The position numbers and the translations under genes are program-made. From positions 1-33,226 of the forward strand of contig JANQNP010000117.1 in NCBI GenBank assembly GCA_028279505.1: a stretch of 33,226 nt of DNA, in the 5' to 3' direction. Under the pieces are notes generated by a model that made no database searches, was not told the origin of the DNA, and saw only the letters and a program-made list of their open reading frames with translations. The first letter of the stretch is position 1. Each line of letters opens with the position of its first letter. This document shows positions 1 to 6,892 of the stretch, piece by piece. The stretch is from Dehalococcoidia bacterium. GTDB lineage: Bacteria > Chloroflexota > Dehalococcoidia > UBA2979.

Positions 1-26
1 TGGTTGCTACACTGAGCGCTCGCTGA

Positions 27-102
27 AGGAGTGTAGCTCAGTTGGCAGAGCAGCGGTCTCCAAAACCGCCGGTCGGGGGTTCGAGTCCCTCCACTCCTGC
101 CA
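27..102 (+). tRNA. tRNA-Trp (anticodon CCA)
   Basis: Full cloverleaf. The acceptor stem AGGAGTG (27-33) pairs with CACTCCT (92-98), followed by discriminator G99 and an encoded CCA end (100-102). The anticodon loop reads CTCCAAA, giving CCA for tryptophan, and the T arm contains GGTTCGAGTCC. It is the first of three tRNA genes on this strand with about 30-bp spacers, so they are probably one transcript. Confidence 0.95.
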
Positions 103-131
103 ACGCAGCCTCGCGCGTCTCGCGGCACGGG

Positions 132-218
132 GCCCAGGTGGTGGAATTGGCAGACACGCTGTCTTGAGGGGGCAGTGCTCGCAAGGGCGTATGAGTTCGA
201 ATCTCATCCTGGGCACCA
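132..218 (+). tRNA. tRNA-Leu (anticodon GAG)
   Basis: Class II tRNA of 87 nt including CCA. The acceptor stem GCCCAGG (132-138) pairs with CCTGGGC (208-214), followed by A215 and an encoded CCA (216-218). The anticodon loop TTGAGGG gives GAG. A long variable arm (roughly 176-188) is typical of tRNA-Leu, and the T arm is GAGTTCGAATCTC. Confidence 0.94.
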
Positions 219-248
219 CACATGCCATACTCGTGGCGGTGTAACCGG

Positions 249-323
249 GCGGAAGTAGCTCAGTGGTAGAGCATCTCCTTGCCAAGGAGAGGGTCGCGAG
301 TTCGAATCTCGTCTTCCGCTCCA
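249..323 (+). tRNA. tRNA-Gly (anticodon GCC)
   Basis: The acceptor stem GCGGAAG (249-255) pairs with CTTCCGC (313-319), followed by T320 and an encoded CCA (321-323). The anticodon stem CTCCT/AGGAG flanks a loop carrying GCC. It is the third tRNA of the cluster and is followed by a GC-rich hairpin. Confidence 0.95.
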
Positions 324-342
324 TCTCAACGGTCCGAACCAA

Positions 343-360
343 CGCCCGCTGACGCGGGCG
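343..360 (+). terminator. GC hairpin closing the tRNA cluster
   Basis: Perfect 7-bp stem CGCCCGC (343-349) with GCGGGCG (354-360) around a TGAC tetraloop, 20 nt after tRNA-Gly. The downstream sequence is only weakly T-rich, so this is a likely but not textbook intrinsic terminator. The rest of 361-485 shows nothing clear except the ribosome binding site of the next gene. Confidence 0.5.
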
Positions 361-485
361 TCCTCGATCTCGGTCGCTCGCCGGACTCCTGGAGGCCGCC
401 GAAAGCCCCGGCCGGACCGGACCTTCTCCACGTCCCGCTACGACGCCCATCCGGCACGCTACGGCGGTAGCGAAGGGGCACCCGG

Positions 486-1028
486 ATGCGAGTACTGATC
501 GCGCTCGACGACAGTGAGCAAGCAGAAACCGTGCTGAGCACGCTGGCCCCGCTCCTCCAGCAGACGGCGGCTGAGGTGCACCTCGTCTCGGTCGTCGACA
601 TGTCAGAGGTCCAGGCGGCGACGCGCCCCGGTCGACCGGGCAACCAGCCAGTGACCTCGTTCGGCGGCTCCGGACCGCCCGTTCAGCCGCCCCATCCAGA
701 GCTCGTCGAGAGCCACGGCCAGGCGCTCACGCGGGCGCGCGTCGAGCGCGAGGAGGCGTTGCTCCGGCTCGGCAAGGCGACGCTCAACGGCCTGACCACC
801 GAGGTCCATGTGCTCTCCAACGACGACACCGCCGGCGCGATCGCCGCGTTCGGCGTCGAGGTGGGCGCGGACCTCGTTGCCATGGGCACACACGGACGCT
901 CGGGCCTGACGCGCGCCCTCATGGGCTCGGTCGCCGAGGAGGTGGTTCGCCGCTCGGAGCGACCGGTCCTCATCGTGCGTGACGGGATGCAGGTCAACGA
1001 CCTCGCGGGATCAGACGCCGGGGGTTAG
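486..1028 (+). CDS. universal stress protein (UspA family)
   Basis: A 180-residue, single-domain, cytoplasmic nucleotide-binding stress protein. The N-terminus MRVLIALDDS is the usual first strand and Asp of the Usp fold. The ATP-binding signature G-x2-G-x9-G-S is present at about residues 134-148 (G134, G137, G147, S148), so it should be of the ATP-binding class. A proline- and glycine-rich insert at about residues 47-72 replaces the usual short loop. The ATG at 486 is preceded by GAAGGGG at about 472-478. The stop codon overlaps the convergent LLM oxidoreductase stop by 4 bp (TTAG). Family assignment is firm; the specific ligand and physiological role cannot be told from sequence. Confidence 0.93.
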   Translation: MRVLIALDDSEQAETVLSTLAPLLQQTAAEVHLVSVVDMSEVQAATRPGRPGNQPVTSFGGSGPPVQPPHPELVESHGQALTRARVEREEALLRLGKATLNGLTTEVHVLSNDDTAGAIAAFGVEVGADLVAMGTHGRSGLTRALMGSVAEEVVRRSERPVLIVRDGMQVNDLAGSDAGG

Positions 1029-2089
1029 TTCACGCTCGACGCCAGCTCCGCCAGCCCGTCCCGCACGAGTGGGATCACCTCGCGAGCGATCCGCTCCATG
1101 TACGTCGCTCCCGAGGTCTCGGCGGGCGGCGGCGGATTCGGCACCGGGTGCGGGACGACGATCTCGAACTCGATGCCGAGCGAGAGCACCTCGATGAGCT
1201 GAGTCGCCACCTCCGAGGCGGTGCCACGCGCCGAGAATGCGTCGGCGGCAGCCTCCGGCAGGAAGTCGACCACGCGGCCAGACTCGACGAGGTCCGGGTG
1301 GTGATGGAAGTCGGGGTGCACCTGCCGCTGTAACTCGTGGACGTCAGGCCCGTCCCAGGGCAACCCCGCGGTCTCGAACAGATGAGGCGAGTACTCGTAG
1401 AAGCCCGCCGCCATCGACTTCCCGATCGCGAGCGCGCGCTCGGCGTCATCCTCGAGAGCCGTGTGCAGCACGAGGCCCAATCGCACCGAGGCGGGGTCGC
1501 GGCCGGCGTCGGCGGCACCCTCGTGGATCGCCGCCACCGCGGCGCGGAGCACCGTCTCGTTCCGCCCCGCGCGGATGAACACGCCGTCCGCCACCCGCCC
1601 TGCCGCGCGGAGCATCCGAGGTCCAGCCGCCGCCACCCAGACCGGCACCGGACGCGGATGTGGGAGTCGCGCCGACTGCGCCGCGCCAACCTCGAGGGCC
1701 TCGCCACGGAGCAGCGTGCGAATCGCCCCCGTCGCCGCCTCGAGCGTCGCGACCGGCGCCGGCTTCAGCCCGGCGAGGCGGACGGCGGTGTCGCCGATCC
1801 CCAGGCCGAGAACCGCGCGACCCTCCGAGACGGCGTCGACGGTCGCGATCGACCCGGCGGTGACGGTCGGGTGCCTCGTGACCGGGTTCGCCAGCAACGG
1901 ACCGAGGCGGATCCGCTCCGTCGCCTGGGCCGCGAAGGCGAGCAGGACGTAGGTATCGTGACGGCGAAGCTGGGAGTCGGGGACGAAGGCGACGTCCCAC
2001 CCGAGCGCCTCGGCGCGCGCCACGTCCGCCGCGAAGTTGGTGGGCGTCGAGAAGTCGAAGCGATTCAGGCCGAACGCTGGCATGCTCAT
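1025..2089 (-). CDS. LLM class flavin-dependent oxidoreductase
   Basis: A 354-residue bacterial-luciferase-like monooxygenase/reductase. It most resembles the Mer/F420-dependent branch (5,10-methylenetetrahydromethanopterin reductase-like). Visible family features are the N-terminal FGLNRFDF strand, a central GRAVLGLGIGDTAVRLAG segment at about residues 100-120, and the PVPVWVAAAGPRMLRAAG segment of the TIM barrel. The frame stays open far upstream (to 2833), but that stretch is antisense to the deacetylase gene. The start is set at the ATG at 2089, with an in-frame ATG two codons later as the alternative; no strong Shine-Dalgarno sequence precedes either. It is divergent from the deacetylase over 63 bp. 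Whether the cofactor is FMN or F420 cannot be told from sequence alone. Confidence 0.88.
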   Translation of the reverse strand: MSMPAFGLNRFDFSTPTNFAADVARAEALGWDVAFVPDSQLRRHDTYVLLAFAAQATERIRLGPLLANPVTRHPTVTAGSIATVDAVSEGRAVLGLGIGDTAVRLAGLKPAPVATLEAATGAIRTLLRGEALEVGAAQSARLPHPRPVPVWVAAAGPRMLRAAGRVADGVFIRAGRNETVLRAAVAAIHEGAADAGRDPASVRLGLVLHTALEDDAERALAIGKSMAAGFYEYSPHLFETAGLPWDGPDVHELQRQVHPDFHHHPDLVESGRVVDFLPEAAADAFSARGTASEVATQLIEVLSLGIEFEIVVPHPVPNPPPPAETSGATYMERIAREVIPLVRDGLAELASSVN

Positions 2090-2152
2090 CGCCCGCAGCG
2101 TGATCGTTCCTCGGCGCAAACACAACCCTCCGCCCGGACTGGAGTTCCAACG

Positions 2153-3067
2153 ATGCCCGAAGCGAACCAACTCGAACCGTGGCAGTGGCCGGAGGACACG
2201 TGGCGCACCATCGTCGGGACGGTGCGCGCCGGGCGCTCGCTGACGCCAGCGAGCTGGTCCGACGGAGCGCGCGTCGCGGTCGCGTTGTCCTTCGACAGCG
2301 ACCACGAGTCGATCCCGCTCCGTGACGACCGCCGCTCGCCGGGCGTGCTGTCGCAGGGCGAGTACGGCGCCCGTCGCGCGGTCCCGAGGATCATCGAACT
2401 GCTGGGCCGACACGAGGTCCCGGCGACCTTCTTCGTGCCAGCGGTCATGGCGACGCTCTACCCGGATGAGCAGCGGCGTGCGATCGAGGCGGGGCACGAG
2501 GTGGGCATCCATGGCTGGATCCACGAGCGCAACAGCGTCCTCGAGCGCGCGGACGAGCGGCGCCTGATGCAGCAAGCGGCCGACCGTCTCGAAGAGATCA
2601 CCGGCACCCGACCGGTCGGGATCCGCACCCCATCGTGGGACTTCAGCCCGAACACCCTCTCGCTGATCAGGGAGCTGGGTCTGATCTACGACTCGTCGCT
2701 GATGGCCGACGACGACCCGTACGAGTTGCTCGAGAACGGCGAGCCGACCGGCATCGTCGAGCTGCCGCCCGAGTGGATCCGCGACGACTTCCCATACTTC
2801 AACATGGACCGCTTCGGCACCGCGCGACCGCATACGCCACCGTCATCGGTGTTCGAGGTGTTCCGGGAGGAGTTCGACGGGGCCTACGAGGAGGGCGGCC
2901 TGTTCGTGCTCACGATGCACCCGCACGTCGTTGGCCACCGCTCACGGATCCGCATGCTCGACCGGCTGATCGAGTACATCCGCGGGCACGAGGGCGTGTG
3001 GTTCGCCACCCACGCGGACGTCGCGCGCTACTGCCTGGAGCAGGCGAAGACTGAGCAGCCCGAGTGA
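2153..3067 (+). CDS. polysaccharide deacetylase (NodB domain) family protein
   Basis: A 304-residue protein of the carbohydrate esterase 4 superfamily. Motif 1 is SFDSDHE (residues 46-52, metal-binding and catalytic Asp). Motif 2 is H120-G-W-I-H124, motif 3 starts at R158 (RTPSWDF), and the late histidine motif is LTMHPHVVGH near residue 250. The HGWIH and LTMHPH forms and the absence of a signal peptide resemble the cytoplasmic peptidoglycan-deacetylase/PuuE-allantoinase-like branch rather than secreted chitin deacetylases. The substrate is therefore open: a small amide, a ureide or a glycan. The start is the ATG at 2153 with GGAG at 2141-2144; the open frame before it overlaps the divergent gene and is not used. 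Confidence 0.9.
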   Translation: MPEANQLEPWQWPEDTWRTIVGTVRAGRSLTPASWSDGARVAVALSFDSDHESIPLRDDRRSPGVLSQGEYGARRAVPRIIELLGRHEVPATFFVPAVMATLYPDEQRRAIEAGHEVGIHGWIHERNSVLERADERRLMQQAADRLEEITGTRPVGIRTPSWDFSPNTLSLIRELGLIYDSSLMADDDPYELLENGEPTGIVELPPEWIRDDFPYFNMDRFGTARPHTPPSSVFEVFREEFDGAYEEGGLFVLTMHPHVVGHRSRIRMLDRLIEYIRGHEGVWFATHADVARYCLEQAKTEQPE

Positions 3068-3075
3068 AGAGGCAG

Positions 3076-3246
3076 CTAGTCCTCGGAGTCGGCGTTCTGC
3101 TGACTGAGCGCCGCGCCAATCGCGACGCCGATCGCGACACCCACACCGATGAACGCCGGTGAGTCGGTGGCGGCGAACAGCGCGGCGCCGACGCCAGCGC
3201 CGATCGCGACTCCCGCGCCGATGTAGCTACCCCGGTCCACGCTCAC
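3076..3246 (-). CDS. small glycine-zipper membrane protein
   Basis: A 56-residue protein if the GTG at 3246 is used; a second in-frame GTG at 3240 would shorten it by two residues. It is almost entirely two Gly/Ala-rich hydrophobic segments, YIGAGVAIGAGVGAALFA and FIGVGVAIGVAIGAAL, with GxxxG spacing, separated by ATDSPA and ending in a polar acidic tail (QQNADSED). This is the pattern of glycine-zipper helices that pack in a membrane. No Shine-Dalgarno sequence stands out, so the start is uncertain. Convergent with the deacetylase (8-bp gap). Function unknown. Confidence 0.6.
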   Translation of the reverse strand: MSVDRGSYIGAGVAIGAGVGAALFAATDSPAFIGVGVAIGVAIGAALSQQNADSED

Positions 3247-3268
3247 CTCGAAGGGAGAGTAGCTCAGG

Positions 3269-3631
3269 CTAGAGGCGCGCCAGGAACGGACTGAGCAAGA
3301 ACGCGAGCCCCGCCGCCGTCCAGTAGAGCGCGGCGAGGTGCAGCGTCCGGCGCGCGATTCGCACGCGTCGAGTCGGACTGCCCTCGGCGTGCCGCCCACC
3401 GAGGTCGAGCGCCGCCGCGGTCGCGGCGCAGATCAGCAGCATCGCCGGCAGGTTGATCGCCGCGGCCAGCAGGAGCAGCACTGGGCTGAAGAGCCCGGCG
3501 ATCGTCATCGTCATCGCAGCCCCGGCCACGAAGACCGCAAACGCCAGGGCCGCGAGCTGGAGCGGGCGGCGCAGGTCGCCACCACTGGGCGAAGCAGAAC
3601 CCGGAAGCGTGGGGACGGAGGTCGCCATCAT
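3269..3631 (-). CDS. hypothetical membrane protein
   Basis: A 120-residue protein with a polar N-terminus (about 25 residues) and then three or four hydrophobic helices: AALAFAVFVAGAAMTMTIAGL, PVLLLLAAAINLPAMLLICAATAAAL, and LAALYWTAAGLAFLLSPFLA near the C-terminus. An Arg-rich loop (TRRVRIARRT) before the last helix should face the cytoplasm. Two consecutive ATG codons (3631 and 3628) can serve as start; no clear ribosome binding site is visible. I do not recognise a family. It lies 22 bp upstream of the glycine-zipper gene and may be co-transcribed with it. Confidence 0.6.
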   Translation of the reverse strand: MMATSVPTLPGSASPSGGDLRRPLQLAALAFAVFVAGAAMTMTIAGLFSPVLLLLAAAINLPAMLLICAATAAALDLGGRHAEGSPTRRVRIARRTLHLAALYWTAAGLAFLLSPFLARL

Positions 3632-3734
3632 GACTGATCATCGACCCGGCAACGGCGGCCACCGCCCGTAGCAGCCCCTACGGACACGAGCCGGCGAGGA
3701 TCAGGGTGACGACCGACCGAGGATCGATGACCGG

Positions 3735-3926
3735 CTAGCGACGGACGCTCACGCGACGCCGGCGGCGCAGCAGCCGCTGCGTCCAGAGCAGCGCAACCAT
3801 CGGCGGCGCGTGCAGCAGCGCCAACACGAGCGCGAAGAGCGAGTTGCCGATCAGCGGGTTTCCCACCACCGCAGTCTTGGGTGCGGGGGGTTGGCGAACG
3901 ATAAGAACTCCGTAGGAGCGCGTCAC
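3735..3926 (-). CDS. possible small membrane protein (weak)
   Basis: A 63-residue frame from a GTG, or 43 residues from an internal GTG before GNPLIGNSL. It holds one convincing hydrophobic stretch (LFALVLALLHAPPMVALLW) followed by a run of arginines, as in single-span membrane proteins with a cytoplasmic basic tail. There is no visible Shine-Dalgarno sequence and no recognised family. Without it, 3632-3940 would be a 309-bp gap with nothing else identifiable. Kept as a weak candidate. Confidence 0.25.
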   Translation of the reverse strand: MTRSYGVLIVRQPPAPKTAVVGNPLIGNSLFALVLALLHAPPMVALLWTQRLLRRRRRVSVRR

Positions 3927-3940
3927 CGCCGTGACGACGG

Positions 3941-4444
3941 TCAGTCGAGCTCGAACTCAGCGCGATTCCGCGACAGCGGCGCCGAGTAGCGAAGCGTTGC
4001 CGCATCGGCGTCCTCCTCGAGCCTGAAGTAGATCCAGCCATCGATCCGCGCGCCCTGGCCGAGATCGACCGCCTCCACCGGGTCGTCGCAGCCGGGACAG
4101 AGCTGGGGGCCGCGGCCAATCCCGCTGGAGTCATCCAACCGGAACGCGGCGTACGGAGCGAAGCGATAGACCTGGCCCGAGCGGCCTCGGGCATTCACGG
4201 CCAGCACCCGCGCACGCGCGTTGGCGTTCGACAGCAGCGAGTAGCTGCCCTCCTCGAGGACTTCGAACTCGACGAGCGTGAGGTCGACGTCGCCGACCTC
4301 GACGGTCTGTCCGACGCCTCCCGACGCGTCATCGCGGCATGCCGCTAGCAGCAGCGTGGCGATGGCGACGAGCAAGAAGACGACCGGCCTGCGGCCCAGC
4401 CCGGCACCGTGACCGCCGCCCGACGGCCTCGAACGTTGTCCCAA
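3941..4444 (-). CDS. DUF4352-like lipoprotein (TTG start)
   Basis: A 167-residue predicted lipoprotein. After a short basic N-terminus there is a hydrophobic signal (VVFLLVAIATLL) and the lipobox LAAC, with the lipidated Cys followed by RDDASGG. The mature part (VGDVDLTLVEFEVLEEG, then a hydrophobic pattern ending in DLGQGARIDGWIYFRLEEDA) resembles the telokin-like DUF4352 immunoprotective fold. It also carries a C-x2-C pair (LCPGCDDP) that could form a disulfide or bind metal. The frame is open to 4513, but the start is placed at the TTG at 4444 because a perfect AGGAGG (4450-4455) sits 5 nt before it and the signal peptide then begins at the normal place. Divergent from padR. Binding partner unknown. 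Confidence 0.75.
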   Translation of the reverse strand: MGQRSRPSGGGHGAGLGRRPVVFLLVAIATLLLAACRDDASGGVGQTVEVGDVDLTLVEFEVLEEGSYSLLSNANARARVLAVNARGRSGQVYRFAPYAAFRLDDSSGIGRGPQLCPGCDDPVEAVDLGQGARIDGWIYFRLEEDADAATLRYSAPLSRNRAEFELD

Positions 4445-4449
4445 CCGGT

Positions 4450-4455
4450 CCTCCT
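4450..4455 (-). promoter_or_regulatory. Shine-Dalgarno AGGAGG deciding a TTG start
   Basis: On the minus strand AGGAGG is followed by ACCGG and then TTG (4444-4442). No ATG or GTG lies at a comparable distance. This is what fixes the start of the lipoprotein gene. Confidence 0.7.
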
Positions 4456-4502
4456 GAGACCTCACCGACTGGCAGCCTACAACCAGTGTCCCGTCCCAAA
4501 TC

Positions 4503-4522
4503 TGGCAGCTCACTCACTGCCA
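4503..4522. repeat. TGGCAG inverted repeat in the divergent padR/lipoprotein region
   Basis: TGGCAG (4503-4508) and CTGCCA (4517-4522) form 6-bp inverted arms around 8 bp. A further direct copy, CTGGCAGC, lies at 4469-4476, exactly 33 bp (about three helical turns) from the copy at 4502-4509. The right arm coincides with the proposed -35 of padR. This is possibly a second operator; no regulator can be named. Confidence 0.35.
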
Positions 4523-4545
4523 AACGGAATATATCTTCCTATACT
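4517..4545 (+). promoter_or_regulatory. padR promoter with embedded operator (site 1)
   Basis: A -35 CTGCCA (4517-4522), a 17-bp spacer and a -10 TATACT (4540-4545). An imperfect palindrome GGAATATATCTTCC (4526-4539) fills the spacer and reaches the -10. The 16-mer ATATCTTCCTATACTG (4531-4546) recurs with one change before the gene at 5634, where the palindrome is perfect. The ATG at 4552 lies 7 nt after the -10, so the transcript would be leaderless or nearly so. Repression by PadR itself is inferred from position and symmetry. Confidence 0.65.
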
Positions 4546-4551
4546 GACTCT

Positions 4552-4908
4552 ATGAGACGAAAGCCGGGCACGTTGCTCCCGATCGAAATCAGCATCCTCG
4601 GAGCTGGCGTCGATTTGCGTTCGCGCGGCGAACCCGAGTTCCATGGATATCGCGCCGCACAGGAGATCCGCGAGCGCGAACAGGCGCGCCTCCTCACCTC
4701 GCACGGCACGCTCTACAAGGCGCTCGAGCGGCTCCGCAAGCAGGGTCTGCTGACCTCCCGCTGGGAGGATCCCGCGATCGCCGAGGAGGCCGGCCGCCCG
4801 CGCCGTCGCCTCTACACCGTGACGGCCGCCGGTGCTTCGGCCCTTGAGACCGCGCTCGCCAACCAGCAGGAGCAGCAGCCCGACGGCCCCGGGCTTCAGC
4901 CAGCATGA
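4552..4908 (+). CDS. PadR family transcriptional regulator
   Basis: A 118-residue winged-helix repressor. The segment LLPIEISILGAGVDL is the PadR N-terminal helix and HGYRAAQEI matches the HGY-x-I region. HGTLYKALERLRKQGLL is the recognition helix (classically S-x-G-T-L-Y-x-x-L-x-R-L). RPRRRLYTVTAAGASALE is the beta wing and following helix (usual form R-K-x-Y-x-L-T-x-x-G). The length is normal for the small PadR-s2 type, with a short C-terminal dimerisation helix. The open frame extends upstream to 4339, but the start is at 4552, where the family N-terminus begins. There is no ribosome binding site, consistent with leaderless translation. Its stop overlaps the next start (ATGA), coupling it to a membrane partner; the palindromes at 4526 and 5580 are its likely targets. 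Confidence 0.9.
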   Translation: MRRKPGTLLPIEISILGAGVDLRSRGEPEFHGYRAAQEIREREQARLLTSHGTLYKALERLRKQGLLTSRWEDPAIAEEAGRPRRRLYTVTAAGASALETALANQQEQQPDGPGLQPA

Positions 4909-5582
4909 GCGCCCAACGTCATTCCACCCCAGCTCGCTGGAGCACCGCGCTGGTCGCCGGCTGGGCGCGCTCCTACACGCTCGGGCTCCCCCCCGAGGTT
5001 CGGCGCGACCGCCGTGACGAGATCGCCTCGGACCTCTGGGAGCACGCACACGACTCGCCCATCCACCGGACCGTGGACGCCGAGATCGTGACGCGTGGCC
5101 TGCTCGGCATCCCGGCCGACCTCGCCTGGCGGCTGGAGCGCTCGCGTCTGGCCCGCTTGCCCGGCTGGGTAGTCGCCTCGATCCTCGGCCTGCTCGCACG
5201 CCTCGAGGGAGCCGCCCGCTGGTTCGGGCGGCGAGGGCTGCCCGGCTTCACGACCGCGGCGGCGATCCTGACCGGGCTGATCGGCGTGCTCGTGATTGTC
5301 ACCGCGCCATCCGATGACTCGGGCACTCCGACAGCCAGCCTCGTCTGGTGGGGCGCGCTGCTCCTGGTCGGCGCGCTGCTGATCGGTACCGGCGGGCGTC
5401 TGATCGGTAGCCGGGTCCGGTTGGGCGCCACCTTCGTCATCCTCGGAAGTGCGCTGCTCGGCCTGCTTCTGTGGCCGACTGTGATCGGACCGATCACCGC
5501 CCTGACGTTGAGCTGGCGGGCCGCGATCCGTGTGCGCGATGCTCGTCGACAGCGGCGCACGGAGTCGATGATTGACTTATAG
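4905..5582 (+). CDS. PadR-coupled membrane protein with HAAS/permease-prefix-like N-terminus
   Basis: A 225-residue protein. The cytoplasmic N-terminal part has YTLGLPPEVRRDRRDEIASD followed by LWEHAHD. This Y-x3-LP-x-R-x-E/D-x-DLWEH pattern resembles the small helical domains (HAAS/DUF1700-like, permease prefix) usually encoded next to PadR regulators. It is followed by four hydrophobic helices: FTTAAAILTGLIGVLVIV, SLVWWGALLLVGALLIG, LGATFVILGSALLGLLL and WPTVIGPITALTL. A basic C-terminal tail ends in RRQRR. It shares an ATGA overlap with padR, so translation is coupled. Its TAG stop lies inside the next perfect operator palindrome. It probably works with the PadR protein in sensing membrane or envelope stress; the signal is unknown. 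Confidence 0.75.
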   Translation: MSAQRHSTPARWSTALVAGWARSYTLGLPPEVRRDRRDEIASDLWEHAHDSPIHRTVDAEIVTRGLLGIPADLAWRLERSRLARLPGWVVASILGLLARLEGAARWFGRRGLPGFTTAAAILTGLIGVLVIVTAPSDDSGTPTASLVWWGALLLVGALLIGTGGRLIGSRVRLGATFVILGSALLGLLLWPTVIGPITALTLSWRAAIRVRDARRQRRTESMIDL

Positions 5583-5601
5583 GAAGATATCTTCCTAAAC
5601 T
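5572..5601 (+). promoter_or_regulatory. promoter with perfect 18-bp palindrome (site 2)
   Basis: A -35 TTGACT (5572-5577), an 18-bp spacer and a -10 TAAACT (5596-5601). The spacer contains the perfect palindrome TAGGAAGATATCTTCCTA (5580-5597), which overlaps the first base pairs of the -10. ATATCTTCCTAAACTG (5587-5602) matches site 1 at 15 of 16 positions. This should give the membrane gene at 5634 its own PadR-controlled promoter in addition to any read-through. Confidence 0.7.
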
Positions 5602-5633
5602 GCTTCGCATCCTGGCCATGATCGGAGGATGTG

Positions 5634-6239
5634 ATGCTGATCCGTCTCGCCGCGATTCAATCCGACGTTATTCAGCGACTGGCGCGTGCTACCGGATCCG
5701 GACCAGGTGGCCGGCGTCGCGCCGTCCTGATCGGCGCGCAGCTCGGGCTGCTCTGGGCGGTGATTGGCCGCGTCTGGATGCGTCTGATCTCGGAGGAGCA
5801 GGTCTTCAGCGTCCCCGGCACTGTCTTCATCCTGCTGGTCGTCACCGGGTTCGGTGCCGCGGCCGGATACGCCTTCCACGCGCGCCGTTCAACGGCGGCG
5901 TCGCGGGCGAAGCGCTGGTGGCACCGCCTGCTCGCGTACGTGCCGTTCCTCGGGATGGGTCCGTTCGTGATCTTCTTCCTCGGGCATTTCGCCTACGCGT
6001 GGCGAATGAGCAGGCCGCGGGCTGGCCGCTTCGCCCGGACCCTCCTCGGCGCGGCCGCGATCATCGTGCCTGCCTTCTGGACGCTCGTGTTCGTCTCTCA
6101 GGAACCGAGCGGCGCCGGCTGGGCGAGCGCGATCCTCTACTTGACCCTCGGCTACCTGCTCTACGTCTCGCTGCGCTTCGCGCTCGAACCATCCGAGGAC
6201 ACTCGAACCGTCACGCCGCCGCCCGCCGCGCTCGCCTAA
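5634..6239 (+). CDS. membrane protein of the PadR locus
   Basis: A 201-residue protein with about five hydrophobic helices: AVLIGAQLGLLWAVIGRVW, VFILLVVTGFGAAAGYAF, AYVPFLGMGPFVIFFLGHFAYAW, TLLGAAAIIVPAFWTLVFV and ASAILYLTLGYLLYVSL. The loops are Arg-rich, and the tail is rich in Pro and Ala (TPPPAALA). The start is set at the ATG at 5634 because GGAGG (5624-5628) is 5 nt upstream; GTG at 5631 and ATG at 5629 are alternatives. I do not recognise a family. Its own operator-bearing promoter puts it in the same regulon as the padR pair. Confidence 0.7.
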   Translation: MLIRLAAIQSDVIQRLARATGSGPGGRRRAVLIGAQLGLLWAVIGRVWMRLISEEQVFSVPGTVFILLVVTGFGAAAGYAFHARRSTAASRAKRWWHRLLAYVPFLGMGPFVIFFLGHFAYAWRMSRPRAGRFARTLLGAAAIIVPAFWTLVFVSQEPSGAGWASAILYLTLGYLLYVSLRFALEPSEDTRTVTPPPAALA

Positions 6240-6286
6240 CCCTCGCCGGCCACGATCCCGTCGGCTGAGACTCGGTGTGCGAGCGG

Positions 6287-6664
6287 TCAGGCCTCGGGAG
6301 ATACAGTGCGCCGGAGATCGAGGCCGGCCAGCTCGCGCACCTCGACGGCACCGAACGCAGCCATCGGCAGCTCTGCCGCCAGCGCAAGCGCGGCAGCACG
6401 ATCAGCGACGTCGAGGAGGTAGAGCCCGCCGAGCTGCTCCTTCGTCTCGGCGAACGGGCCATCGGTCGTCATCACGCGGCCGCCCCGGACGCGTATCACC
6501 GTCGTCGCGGCGGTGTTTCCGAGCCGCACGCTGCCGACGTTGGATCCGGCCTCGCTGAGTGCGTGATCGAACGCATCAACCGCCGGCCCGATTGCCGCCA
6601 GGTCCTCCGGTGGCGCGGCGCCCATCAGGTCCTCGTCGCTGTGAATCAGAAGCGCAAAGTACAT
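6287..6664 (-). CDS. YCII-related domain protein
   Basis: A 125-residue single-domain protein of the YCII/DGPF family. It shows the diagnostic segment VMTTDGPFAETKEQLGGLYL at about residues 65-84, with the Asp and the following aromatic of the DGPF motif intact. The N-terminus MYFALLIHSDED is also typical. The frame is open upstream to 6796, but the ATG at 6664 is preceded by GGAAGGG with good spacing and matches the family N-terminus. Many relatives are encoded next to extracytoplasmic-function sigma factors; none is visible here. The fold resembles a ferredoxin-like enzyme, but no reaction is established. Nothing clear lies in 6665-6818. Confidence 0.88.
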   Translation of the reverse strand: MYFALLIHSDEDLMGAAPPEDLAAIGPAVDAFDHALSEAGSNVGSVRLGNTAATTVIRVRGGRVMTTDGPFAETKEQLGGLYLLDVADRAAALALAAELPMAAFGAVEVRELAGLDLRRTVSPEA

Positions 6665-6818
6665 CGCTGGCCCTTCCTGCCATTGCCCTCGTTGGGTGGC
6701 CTTGCCGATCCGACGAGTGGCGCCCGCGGCGATCGACGTTTCCTCGAAGGGTGAACCGGCCACCATGCTCGCGCCCGCGACGGGGACGCGGCACAATCGT
6801 CAGCCGGATCGCCCTCGG

Positions 6819-6892
<74 letters not shown>

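Noticed and set aside
2090..2833. Open frame continuing upstream of the LLM oxidoreductase
   Set aside because: Antisense to the deacetylase. The enzyme family begins at MSMPAFGLNRF.
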